A stretch of DNA of 64,000 nucleotides from Aliishimia ponticola (GCF_004803475.1 NZ_SRKY01000001.1:496001-560000); one strand, 5' to 3'. Numbered from the stretch's first letter, positions 36,531 to 44,624 are shown. A program made the numbers and translations. Notes: generated by a model not told the origin, from the letters alone.

Positions 36531-36548
36531 GAAAAAACTGTTTTTCTC
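36529..36548. promoter_or_regulatory. 20-bp perfect dyad upstream of the LuxR gene
   Basis: GAGAAAAA (36529-36536) and TTTTTCTC (36541-36548) form an A/T-rich inverted repeat with a 4-base centre. It overlaps the last bases of the rlmE stop codon and ends 31 bp before the luxR ATG. As a 20-bp dyad it has lux-box size, so autoregulation by the LuxR protein is possible; a terminator for rlmE is the alternative. Confidence 0.45.
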
Positions 36549-36579
36549 GCAATACTTTCGCGGTTGAAGGAATCCGTGC

Positions 36580-37350
36580 ATGCCTCTGAGCAGAGAAGAC
36601 GTCCCGCAGGTCATCGCAGAAGCCATGCAGAAAATGGTGGCGTCGCAGGATTCGAACATCGTGTGGGAGATTTTCTGCGCGGCCTGCGAGGGGTTCGGAT
36701 TTGACAAGATGCTGTATGGCGCGACGCGGATGCCCAAGGATGCGCGTCTGGGGGATCTGCGGGATGCGCTGATCCTGCACCACGGCCCCAAGGTCTATGC
36801 CGACGCCTATATCGAGGAAGAACTCTATCTCTATTCCCCGACCTATGCCTGGGCCGCGCAGAATTCCGGTTTCGTCAGTTGGCCCGCCGCCGCCGCGCAG
36901 TTCAACGGAGAGATCAAACCCCAGCATATGCGCATTGCAGAGCTTAACGCGCAGTTCGGGCTGCGGTCTGGCTTTGTGGGATCGCTGGATGATGTCGTGC
37001 GCGGGATGCACGGTGTCATCGGTCTAAGCCCCGCTGGCGCCATCGAACAGCCCGAGGCGGATGACCTCTGGCGCGAGGTCGGCGCACATATCGAGACATT
37101 GTCGAACCTTCTCCACCTTCGGATCGCAAGCCTGCCGCTGCCGGGGCAACGCCGCCCGCTCAGCACCCGCCAACTCGAAGCGTTGCACTGGTTTGCGCAG
37201 GGCAAGACCATGCAGGACATCGCCGTGATCATGGGGCTTAGCGCCAATACCGTGGAAAAGCACCTGCGGATGGCCCGCGAGTCGCTGGATGCGAACACCA
37301 CGGCCCATGCAATCCAGAAAGCCACCTCTTTGAATCTGCTGACGGTCTGA
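36580..37350 (+). CDS. LuxR-family regulator with altered autoinducer-binding domain (LuxR solo)
   Basis: A 256-residue protein with an autoinducer-binding domain (about 20-170) and a C-terminal LuxR HTH (about 186-250, LSTRQLEALHWFAQGKTMQDIAVIMGLSANT). Aligning to TraR without gaps, the six conserved pocket residues W57, Y61, D70, P71, W85, G113 appear as Tyr73, Tyr77, Ser86, Pro87, Trp101, Gly131. Loss of the Asp that holds the acyl-homoserine-lactone amide and the Trp-to-Tyr change suggest a different ligand. No luxI gene is present in the window. It follows a palindrome and rlmE. Confidence 0.88.
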   Translation: MPLSREDVPQVIAEAMQKMVASQDSNIVWEIFCAACEGFGFDKMLYGATRMPKDARLGDLRDALILHHGPKVYADAYIEEELYLYSPTYAWAAQNSGFVSWPAAAAQFNGEIKPQHMRIAELNAQFGLRSGFVGSLDDVVRGMHGVIGLSPAGAIEQPEADDLWREVGAHIETLSNLLHLRIASLPLPGQRRPLSTRQLEALHWFAQGKTMQDIAVIMGLSANTVEKHLRMARESLDANTTAHAIQKATSLNLLTV

Positions 37351-37453
37351 AGGATCGCAGCCGGATCAACCTTCGCTTAATTCTCCTATGGCAGGGTCCG
37401 AAGGGCGCAGACCGGTCCGGCGTTGCGCCGGCGATAGAGGGAGCCTTGGATAT

Positions 37454-38023
37454 ATGCCAACCGTAAGACTGACCGCGATTGCATCTTTGCTGGCGCTTCC
37501 GGTCATTGCCAGCGATCCATCGGCCGCGATGACGGAATATGTCCGCCAAAGCGTGATGACGTGGATGTCCAACCCGGAAATCGTGAACGCAGTCGTCGCG
37601 CGGAACGTGGCCACATCGGGCTTGAGCGATGAGGAGGTCGTCGCGCTGGATAACCAGTGGCGGGCAGAAATCGGCGCCCCGTCTTCGCCGCTGATCGACA
37701 TGATCATGGGCTCTGCCGCGTCGGACGCGATCCGGTCGCAGGTCGAAAACACCGATGGCATGATCACAGAGGTGTTCGTGATGGATGCGCGCGGCCTGAA
37801 TGTCGCGGCATCGGGCGTCACTTCCGATTTCTGGCAAGGGGACGAAGCCAAGTTCCAGGAAACCCATGGGGTTGGCGCAGGCGCGATCCATGTGGACGAA
37901 ATCTCGTTTGATGAAAGCACCCAAACCTATCAGGGGGAGGTGTCTTTTACCCTGATCGATCCCGCAACCGGTGCCCCGATCGGCGCGGTCACCGTCGGCC
38001 TGAATGTAGAGGCGTTCTTCTGA
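37454..38023 (+). CDS. Secreted PDC/Cache-like protein
   Basis: A 189-residue protein with a signal peptide (cleavage near residue 25, after SDPSAA). The rest resembles a stand-alone PDC/Cache sensor fold: LIDMIMGSAASDAIR, MITEVFVMDARGLNVAASG, TSDFWQGDEAKFQ and SFTLIDPATGAPIGAVTVGLN, a series of strand segments as in periplasmic sensor domains. No transmembrane or kinase part follows, so it may be a soluble periplasmic ligand binder. The ATG at 37454 begins the signal peptide. It follows the LuxR gene by 103 bp. Confidence 0.72.
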   Translation: MPTVRLTAIASLLALPVIASDPSAAMTEYVRQSVMTWMSNPEIVNAVVARNVATSGLSDEEVVALDNQWRAEIGAPSSPLIDMIMGSAASDAIRSQVENTDGMITEVFVMDARGLNVAASGVTSDFWQGDEAKFQETHGVGAGAIHVDEISFDESTQTYQGEVSFTLIDPATGAPIGAVTVGLNVEAFF

Positions 38024-38156
38024 CGCGCGCAGTTGGCGCGTCGCCCCGCGCATCCCGACCATCCAAAGCCCCATAACGTGACGTTTGACCGGCCCGGCCT
38101 TGCAAGCCCTGCCGCGCAATGGCACCAAACGCGCAATGGATTAATGGGAGAGAGAC

Positions 38157-39341
38157 ATGGCCGAGATCGTTATCGCATCCGCAGCACGCACCGCCGTTGG
38201 GGATTACGGGGGCGCTTTGAAGGGCATCGCGCCGACGGAGCTTGGCATTGAAACCGCACGCGCGGCGATTGAACGCGCGGGGGTGACGGCGGACGTCATC
38301 GGGCAGGCATTCTACGGCAATGTCATCCACACAGAACCGCGCGACATGTATCTGTCGCGCACGATCGCAGTGGGTGCAGGCGTGCCGGAAACCGCACCAG
38401 CCTTGACTGTGAACCGCTTGTGCGGCTCTGGCCTGCAAGCGGTTGTGTCTGGCGTGCAAGCTCTGGCGCTTGGCGATGCGGATGTGGTGCTGGCAGGCGG
38501 CTCCGAAAGCATGAGCCGCGCCAATTACGCCATGCCCGCCGCGCGCTGGGGCCAGAAGATGGGCGATGTGGAGGTCGTCGACATGATGCTGGGCGCGCTG
38601 CATGACCCGTTCGGCCACGGCCATATGGGGATCACTGCCGAAAACGTCGCCGAGAAATACCAGATTTCGCGCGAAGATCAGGATGCGTTCGCCGTGGAAA
38701 GCCACCGCCGTGCGGCGCAGGCGATTGCCGAAGGGCGCTTTGCCGAACAGATCGTGCCGATCACGCTGCGCAGCCGCAAGGGCGATACCGAATTCACAAC
38801 GGATGAACATGTCCGCTCCGATGCCAGCCTTGAAGGCATGGCGAAACTGCGCGCGGCCTTCCGCAAGGACGGGCGGGTGACGGCTGGCAACGCCTCCGGC
38901 CTGAACGATGGCGCGGCCTCCTTGGTTCTGATGACCGCGGACGCGGCCAAGAAACATGGGATCACGCCGATGGCCCGCATCGTGGCCTATGGTCATGCCG
39001 GGGTAGATCCGCAATTCATGGGGATGGGACCGGTGCCCGCCATGCAGAACGCCCTGTCCCGTGCGGGGCTGACGGTGGACGATCTTGATGTCATTGAATC
39101 CAATGAGGCTTTCGCGGCGCAGGCCTGTGCGGTGACCGCCCAGCTTGGACTTGACCCCGCAAAGGTCAATCCGAATGGCGGCGCCGTCGCGATTGGTCAC
39201 CCTGTGGGCGCGAGCGGGGCGATTATCGCCACCAAGCTGCTTTACGAACTCAAACGGACCGGCGGCAAATACGGCGCGGCGACCATGTGCATCGGTGGCG
39301 GGCAGGGGATTGCCCTTATCGTGGAAAACACGGCGAGCTAA
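38157..39341 (+). CDS. Acetyl-CoA acyltransferase (thiolase)
   Basis: A 394-residue thiolase with Cys89 in NRLCGSGLQAV as nucleophile, the catalytic His in NGGAVAIGHPVGASG near residue 350, and the second Cys in CIGGGQG near 380. The length and residues fit degradative or biosynthetic acetyl-CoA acyltransferases, including BktB-type enzymes; substrate chain length is not decidable. A GGGAGAGAG site precedes the ATG. It converges on the hybrid kinase with a shared strong terminator. Confidence 0.93.
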   Translation: MAEIVIASAARTAVGDYGGALKGIAPTELGIETARAAIERAGVTADVIGQAFYGNVIHTEPRDMYLSRTIAVGAGVPETAPALTVNRLCGSGLQAVVSGVQALALGDADVVLAGGSESMSRANYAMPAARWGQKMGDVEVVDMMLGALHDPFGHGHMGITAENVAEKYQISREDQDAFAVESHRRAAQAIAEGRFAEQIVPITLRSRKGDTEFTTDEHVRSDASLEGMAKLRAAFRKDGRVTAGNASGLNDGAASLVLMTADAAKKHGITPMARIVAYGHAGVDPQFMGMGPVPAMQNALSRAGLTVDDLDVIESNEAFAAQACAVTAQLGLDPAKVNPNGGAVAIGHPVGASGAIIATKLLYELKRTGGKYGAATMCIGGGQGIALIVENTAS

Positions 39342-39367
39342 TTTGATCGCTGGTTGATAGTGACATG

Positions 39368-39394
39368 GGCACCGTCCGGCTTCCGGGCGGTGCC
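39368..39394. terminator. Bidirectional terminator between thiolase and sensor cluster
   Basis: GGCACCGTCCGG (39368-39379) pairs with CCGGGCGGTGCC (39383-39394) around a 3-base loop with one G-U type pair, followed by TGTTCTTT on the plus strand. It lies in the 72-bp gap between converging genes and can serve both. Confidence 0.7.
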
Positions 39395-39413
39395 TGTTCT
39401 TTGCGGCGGCCGT

Positions 39414-40496
39414 TCAAGTACGGGCCGGAAACTCGCAAACGAAAACGGTGCCGACGTCATTTCCCGGCCTGCAATAAATGCGGCCGTTATGTAGCTCCAT
39501 GATGCGTTTGCATGTCGCCAGCCCCAAACCGGTGCCTTCGAATTCCCGTTCCGAATGCAAGCGCAAGAACGGTTCAAACACCTGGGCCGCATCTTCTTGC
39601 GAAATCCCGATCCCATTATCCTGAACAAGGATCTGAATGGCAGCATTCGTCTTGCGCGCAGATACTTGAACTTGCGGCGTGTCCGACCGGTTATATTTCA
39701 GCCCATTGCTCACAAGGTTCTGGAAAAGCTGAACAATCAAGGGCGCGTCGCCTTGGATTTCCGGCAAGTCCGGCGCAATGCCCAGTTCAGCATTGGCTGT
39801 TTTGAGATCCATCGACAGGTTTTGCGCGACCGCCTCCATCTGCGCATTCAGATCGACGCGCGTGGCTTCGGGCGCGGAATCATCAAGGCTATTATAGGCC
39901 TGTAACGCGACGATCAGTTGATCCATGCGCTGCGCACCGTGGTTCACGAAATCCAACATCTCCTTATGTTCCTGAACAACGGGGTCGGGCAGGTCTTCGA
40001 ACAGGAACTCGATCGCCCCGGTGATCGACCTGAGTGGCGCGCGCAAGTCATGCACGAGCATTCTGGAAAAGGCCTCAAGGCTTTGTCGCTGCTCCCGGAT
40101 CATCTTTGTCATGCCGGAACGCTCAATCGCGTTGGTGATGCTGCGATCCAGCGCGGTATGCGTCATGGACGATTTGGGAATGTAGTCCTGTGCGCCCATC
40201 TGCATCGCCTTGACCGCAATCGCCTCGTCGCCCTGACCGGTGATCATCACCACCGGCGTATCAGGGAACATCGCCACGATCTTTTCCAGCGTCGCCAAGC
40301 CGTCACGACCGGGCAGGGAGTAATCCAGCAAGATGCAATCGGGATTCAAGCCGTCGCTGAGCCACGTCAGACATTCGGTGCTGTCCAGCGCCTCGGTCAC
40401 CGGATGATAGGAATGGCCGGAGCGTTTGAGCGCCCGCGTGACGAATTCCCGATCTTCAGGATTGTCGTCAACAAGCAAAAGGGAAATGTCGCCCAC
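39414..40496 (-). CDS. Response regulator-histidine kinase fusion
   Basis: A 360-residue soluble protein with an N-terminal receiver (about 4-120; Asp58 in ILLDYSLPG, Lys in IPKSS) and a C-terminal kinase: dimerisation helix with His149 in LVHDLRAP, N box in LFQNLVSNGLKYN, NGIGIS and GTGLGLATCK. The receiver-kinase order suggests a kinase switched by phosphorylation from another kinase, as in phytochrome-type relays. No membrane or sensor domain is present. It is the last gene of the sensor cluster in transcription order, 3 bp after the preceding regulator. Confidence 0.93.
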   Translation of the reverse strand: MGDISLLLVDDNPEDREFVTRALKRSGHSYHPVTEALDSTECLTWLSDGLNPDCILLDYSLPGRDGLATLEKIVAMFPDTPVVMITGQGDEAIAVKAMQMGAQDYIPKSSMTHTALDRSITNAIERSGMTKMIREQRQSLEAFSRMLVHDLRAPLRSITGAIEFLFEDLPDPVVQEHKEMLDFVNHGAQRMDQLIVALQAYNSLDDSAPEATRVDLNAQMEAVAQNLSMDLKTANAELGIAPDLPEIQGDAPLIVQLFQNLVSNGLKYNRSDTPQVQVSARKTNAAIQILVQDNGIGISQEDAAQVFEPFLRLHSEREFEGTGLGLATCKRIMELHNGRIYCRPGNDVGTVFVCEFPART

Positions 40497-40499
40497 GGC

Positions 40500-40928
40500 T
40501 CAGACCTGTTTTGGAAGAAGCGCGAAGTGGAACCAATAGTCGTGAAGACGGGAAATCGCCTCTGAAAATTCGTTCCACGACACGGGTTTACGCACATAGG
40601 TATTGGCGCCCATCGCATAGCATTGAGAGACATCTTCTTCCCGCGTCGATGTGGTCATGATCACGACGGGGATGACGCAAAGCCGTTCGTCCTGCTTGAT
40701 CCGCGCCAAAAGCCGCCGGCCATCCAGCCCCGGCATGTTCAAATCCAGAAGGATCAGCGCCGGAAGCAGGTTGTCCTGATTGTTGAGCATGTCCCACGCC
40801 TCAGCCCCGTCGCTACAACGGATCAACGGGTTCGCAAGGTTACTGCTTTTCCGCAGCGCGCGTTCGGTGGCTTCGAAATCATCGTCATTATCATCAATGA
40901 TCATTATGGCTTTTGAGGTTTGATCCAT
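40500..40928 (-). CDS. Rcp1-like single-domain response regulator
   Basis: A 142-residue receiver domain of the cyanobacterial phytochrome-partner (Rcp1) style: IMIIDDNDDDFEATERAL, phospho-acceptor Asp62 in LLDLNMPGLDG, Thr in MTTSTREEDV and Lys in VRKPV. No output domain. It overlaps the upstream kinase gene by 25 bp and lies just ahead of the receiver-kinase fusion, so it is probably the phosphate carrier between them. Confidence 0.92.
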   Translation of the reverse strand: MDQTSKAIMIIDDNDDDFEATERALRKSSNLANPLIRCSDGAEAWDMLNNQDNLLPALILLDLNMPGLDGRRLLARIKQDERLCVIPVVIMTTSTREEDVSQCYAMGANTYVRKPVSWNEFSEAISRLHDYWFHFALLPKQV

Positions 40929-42313
40929 CTTAATCGCGACTCCTTGTCGGGAAATGAAATGTAAAAACTGCTGCCCGTGTGGGGGGTAGAGGTGACGCGA
41001 ACGACGCCATCGTTCGCCTCGACGATCTTCTTGACGAATGCGAGCCCCGCGCCGATGCCCTCGCCATATTTTCCGGGGCGTTGCAGGCGCTTGAAAAGGC
41101 GGAAGATATCTTCGCTGAATTCGCCCTCCATCCCAATTCCGTTGTCCCGGACATAGAGAGCGGAGTGCAGGGTTTCGCCATCGACGAACACGCTGTCCGC
41201 AAAGCCGACCCAGACCGTTTTCTGCGCCTCTTCATTGAAAACCAGCCCGTTCACGATGAGGTGCCGCAAGCAGGTGCGCAGTTGCAGCGGGTCGAAGAAC
41301 AGCTTGGGAAGGCTCGTCTCCAGAATGACCTCGCCCTGAACCCCGTCGGGCAGATTATCCGCAAGATCAGTGACGATTTCGGTCAGGTCATTCCATTCGG
41401 GCGCGTTTCTTGCGGTGGCGTCGGCATAGGCCAGAAGGCTCTCGACCAGGTTTTCCATGGACCCGCAAAGTTCCTGCATGCGTACAAGGCGCTTGCGCCC
41501 CTCTGCCGGCAATTTGTCTTCGAAATCCTCGACCAGAAACCGCGCGTGATTAGCGATGCCGCGCATCGGGGTGCGCAAGTCATGCGAAGTGAAGAAGGCG
41601 AATTCGGAAAGCTCGCGATTGGTTCTGTCCAATTGAGCGTTTCGCCGCGTCAGGTCTTCGTTCAGTCCGACCAGAAGCTTGTTCTGCGCGCGGTCAGATT
41701 GCAGCGTCGACCAGCCGATCCAGATGATGATGAGCGGCCCGAGAATATTGAGGAACGCCAAAACCCGCAGGATCGCCCCGAGCTCGTCGACTTGGCGGCG
41801 GGTTTCCTGTTGCGACTTGACGCGCAGCGCCTGAACGATCGCAATGATACTGACGGCGGCACTTGCATCCGAAATGCGCACCACCGCGTCGATTTCGGCG
41901 GGCGCCGCGCCATCGTCGCGCCGTTCGTCCACGACGTTCAGCGCATCGATATAGCTGCGCAATGTGCTGCGGATCGGGTTCGTGTCGATCTCGACCCCGG
42001 CCAGTTCTGCCAGCGCTTCCAACTCGCCCAGATTGTAAAGCGCCTTGTCATAGCTGCGCACCGCGGCGATCCGGTATCCAGATTCCCTTGGCCGCAGGAC
42101 ATAATTTTTGAAGTTGTGGATCAGCCCGGTATAGCCCACCGCAGAGTGAAACCCCGTAATCGCATTAGGAAGTCGTTCACCATACATCACATCGTATTGG
42201 TGGATCTTGTGGCGGACTGTCCGCAGCAGAATTTCGGCAGTGACGCCGGATAATACGACGAAGGCCATGACGGCCCACAGCACACGCATGCGGTTTTTGA
42301 CCGACATCTTCAT
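40904..42313 (-). CDS. Membrane histidine kinase with periplasmic helical sensor
   Basis: A 469-residue kinase. A first membrane helix (about 8-30) and a second (about 186-206) enclose a periplasmic helical domain containing HSAVGYTGLIHNFKNYVLR (56-74), a segment I have seen in other bacterial sensor proteins. Then a dimerisation helix with His244 in TSHDLRTP and an ATPase domain with LRHLIVNGLVFN, RDNGIGM and GEGIGAGLAFVKK follow. It overlaps both neighbours (the next kinase upstream by 4 bp and the regulator downstream by 25 bp), so the run is one transcription unit. Confidence 0.92.
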   Translation of the reverse strand: MKMSVKNRMRVLWAVMAFVVLSGVTAEILLRTVRHKIHQYDVMYGERLPNAITGFHSAVGYTGLIHNFKNYVLRPRESGYRIAAVRSYDKALYNLGELEALAELAGVEIDTNPIRSTLRSYIDALNVVDERRDDGAAPAEIDAVVRISDASAAVSIIAIVQALRVKSQQETRRQVDELGAILRVLAFLNILGPLIIIWIGWSTLQSDRAQNKLLVGLNEDLTRRNAQLDRTNRELSEFAFFTSHDLRTPMRGIANHARFLVEDFEDKLPAEGRKRLVRMQELCGSMENLVESLLAYADATARNAPEWNDLTEIVTDLADNLPDGVQGEVILETSLPKLFFDPLQLRTCLRHLIVNGLVFNEEAQKTVWVGFADSVFVDGETLHSALYVRDNGIGMEGEFSEDIFRLFKRLQRPGKYGEGIGAGLAFVKKIVEANDGVVRVTSTPHTGSSFYISFPDKESRLRWIKPQKP

Positions 42314-43470
42314 GCGGAACTTTGGCCTTCCGCTGCGGGGGGCGCGGACAGGGAAAAGTAGAATACGGAGCCTGCGCCCAGCGCCGACTGCAACTCGATT
42401 TCCCCTGACGAAGTTTCGACGATCTTTTTGACGAAGGCGAGCCCAGCGCCCGTGCCCTCGCTGTATTTGTCGTTTGTGTTCAGCCGCTTGAACATCTTGA
42501 ACACGTCGGCCTGAAACTCCGGGTCGATCCCGATCCCGTTATCCTTGACGTAGAAGGCATTGCGCATCGTCTTGCCGTTGACTTCGACGCTGTCCAGAAA
42601 TCCGATGTGAACCGTCCGTTCGTCGTTTTCATTATAGGTCAGGCCGTTCGTTATCAGGTTACGCATGACCGTGTTGAACTCCGCCGGATTGCCCGAGATC
42701 TGCGGCAATGGCGTGTCGATCTCGATCGTGCCGTTTTTCTCGTTCAGCGTTTCCCGCAAGGTTTCGATGATCTTTTCGACTTCCCGTTTCGTGTCGAAAA
42801 GTTCGATCGCTTGTTGGCGGCCAAGGCGTGAGTATTGCATCAGGGTGGAGATCAGTTCTTCGACCCGCGCGCAAAGTTCCTGCATCCGGGTGATCCGCTT
42901 GAGCGCATCTGCCGGCAGGCTTTCGGCGTGATCCTCGACAAGAAACTGCGCGTGGTTGGAGATGCCGCGCATCGGCGCTTTCAGATCATGCGACGCGATA
43001 TAGGCGAATTCGCTCATCTTCTCCTGAATTTCGCGGGATTCCTCCGCCCGCCGATGGCTTTGCAAAAGCTCTGCGTCGCGGAGCGCCATCTGGAACTGGC
43101 TGGGCATGGCAAGAAAACGGGGGAGCAGGCGGTAAAGCTGGATGGCCGTATAGACAGAGATGATCGCAGTCATGACCTTGATCGCCGCTTGCAGCCCATA
43201 CGCGGGCACCCAGAGCGTGGCCAGTCCCGCCAAATGGCTGAACCCGCAGGCCAGAATGAAGGTCGCGAACAGTCTGCCCACCTGCGCATCCAGAAGATCG
43301 GGACGGCGGCGCACGGCTTGCAGGATCAGAACCGGGATCGCGAAATAGGCGCAGGCGACAAGAAGGTCCGACACGCCATGCATCGCAATCAAATCCGGAC
43401 GCCACAAAAGACATACGGCATGCGGTACAAACTGCGTCGCGCTGAACAGGTCGAGGATATAATCGAACAT
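42310..43470 (-). CDS. Histidine kinase with ETR1-like (ethylene/copper-site) membrane domain
   Basis: A 386-residue kinase with three N-terminal membrane helices (about 31-52, 65-87, 95-117). These match the plant ethylene receptor: SDLLVACAYFAIP (Asp35, Tyr42, Pro46), FILACGFSHL (Ile72, Cys75, His79) and IKVMTA (Lys98). ETR1 uses Asp25, Tyr32, Cys65 and His69 at its copper/ethylene site, each exactly ten positions lower. A PHAVCLLW motif precedes, as in related bacterial proteins. His161 in SHDLKAP, N box RNLITNGLTYN, KDNGIGID and GTGAGLAFVKK make a complete kinase. It heads the unit, downstream of a 15-bp dyad, and overlaps the next kinase by 4 bp. Confidence 0.88.
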   Translation of the reverse strand: MFDYILDLFSATQFVPHAVCLLWRPDLIAMHGVSDLLVACAYFAIPVLILQAVRRRPDLLDAQVGRLFATFILACGFSHLAGLATLWVPAYGLQAAIKVMTAIISVYTAIQLYRLLPRFLAMPSQFQMALRDAELLQSHRRAEESREIQEKMSEFAYIASHDLKAPMRGISNHAQFLVEDHAESLPADALKRITRMQELCARVEELISTLMQYSRLGRQQAIELFDTKREVEKIIETLRETLNEKNGTIEIDTPLPQISGNPAEFNTVMRNLITNGLTYNENDERTVHIGFLDSVEVNGKTMRNAFYVKDNGIGIDPEFQADVFKMFKRLNTNDKYSEGTGAGLAFVKKIVETSSGEIELQSALGAGSVFYFSLSAPPAAEGQSSA

Positions 43471-43517
43471 AGAACCGCCGCTGATTTACACTGCGCTGTG
43501 ACCCTGTCCGAAATTCC

Positions 43518-43532
43518 TTATTAATTGATTAA
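43518..43532. promoter_or_regulatory. 15-bp AT-rich dyad, copy 1
   Basis: TTATTAATTGATTAA lies 48-62 bp upstream of the ETR1-like kinase start. Its core TTAAT-TG-ATTAA is a perfect inverted repeat. An identical copy in the same orientation lies upstream of the neighbouring regulator gene (44409-44423), so a shared DNA-binding site or promoter element is likely. Confidence 0.6.
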
Positions 43533-43548
43533 CCGTGACCGAGCCCTG

Positions 43549-44346
43549 TTAACCACGGCTGCTTCTTGAAAAAACGCTTGGCGGTTTGGTTACCTTCGGT
43601 CGCAGAAGCCCCTCGAACTCGTTGGGCTTCGGCTCCTGCAACTGGCTCAACGAGTCCAGAATGTCGGGCGCTTGCTCCATCGCGATCTTGGTCAGTTGAT
43701 TGTCTTCGGCAAGTGCTTCCATGTCTTGAAAGAACTCTTCCAGCCGCAGGCAGGTGCCTTCGATCTCGGCGATATGTGCGGATTGGGAACTGACGGAGCC
43801 GTTGGACGATTTGAGCTGCCGCACCTGCCGGATCATGCGGTTGATCATCGGGCGCATTTCGCTGGAACAGGCCTTGGAGAAGGATCGCAACACGGCTTCG
43901 ACAGCGCGCATTTCGGCGCTAGCCTCGTCCGCCGCGCGTGTGAGGCGGAGCTTTTCCAGCGCGTTGAGCGAGGCGCGCGTCAGAGAGGCGATGTTGAGAT
44001 CGCCCTTGTCGATGTAATCCGAAAACCCGCGGTTGATCGCCTCAAGCGCGGTAGCGGTGTCGCCATTGCCGGAAATCATGATCAGATGCGCATCCGCATT
44101 CGTGCGATGCGCGCGCACGATGGGTAACAGGTCCAGACCATTGTCGGAACCAATGGACATATCGACGAAGATCAGGTCGAATTTGATGGAGTCCATGACA
44201 TCGCAGGCTTCCGCGATCGTGCAGGCTTGGCGCAGGATGAAGTCGAGGCCCGTCGCTTCGAGAAGCCGGGAAAATCGCTTTTGGTCGAATGCGTTATCCT
44301 CGACTAACAGGGCATTAACGTAACGCGACTTCTGCGGTCTGGTCAT
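43549..44346 (-). CDS. Receiver-domain protein with helical C-terminus
   Basis: A 265-residue protein: receiver domain (about 8-130; NALLVEDNAFDQ, Asp62 in IFVDMSIGSDNG, Ser/Lys positions in MISGNGD and YIDKGD) followed by a helical region (about 140-240) and a basic tail (KVTKPPSVFSRSSRG). No known output domain; the helical part could be a dimerisation or kinase-like His-helix lacking ATPase, but no clear His motif is seen. The ATG at 44346 has GAAGG 6 bases upstream. It is transcribed towards the kinase unit and has its own copy of the dyad. Confidence 0.85.
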   Translation of the reverse strand: MTRPQKSRYVNALLVEDNAFDQKRFSRLLEATGLDFILRQACTIAEACDVMDSIKFDLIFVDMSIGSDNGLDLLPIVRAHRTNADAHLIMISGNGDTATALEAINRGFSDYIDKGDLNIASLTRASLNALEKLRLTRAADEASAEMRAVEAVLRSFSKACSSEMRPMINRMIRQVRQLKSSNGSVSSQSAHIAEIEGTCLRLEEFFQDMEALAEDNQLTKIAMEQAPDILDSLSQLQEPKPNEFEGLLRPKVTKPPSVFSRSSRG

Positions 44347-44408
44347 TTGAACCTTCAAGACACTACTCCGGATCTCGGCACTCGGAGTGCAAAAAAGCAT
44401 AGGACCAG

Positions 44409-44423
44409 TTATTAATTGATTAA
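44409..44423. promoter_or_regulatory. 15-bp AT-rich dyad, copy 2
   Basis: An identical TTATTAATTGATTAA, 63-77 bp upstream of the receiver-protein start at 44346 and in the same orientation as copy 1. Two copies at comparable distances from two neighbouring starts suggest common control of both transcription units. Confidence 0.6.
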
Positions 44424-44624
44424 TGCTGCAGATATGGGGGCAAGAAAGCCCCAACCTTCAAAGCCAAATTGTCCGCATCTCCACGCGATCCTGCCAGCGC
44501 GGCCTTCGCGAACATGCGGGCCAAGGCATGTTGAGGAGCGTGGGTTAACGCAAAACCTTGACCCGCCGTGTCGCTACCCGATCCCAGCTACCGGGCGGCC
44601 GACCTCTGCGTGTGGCAGTTCCGA

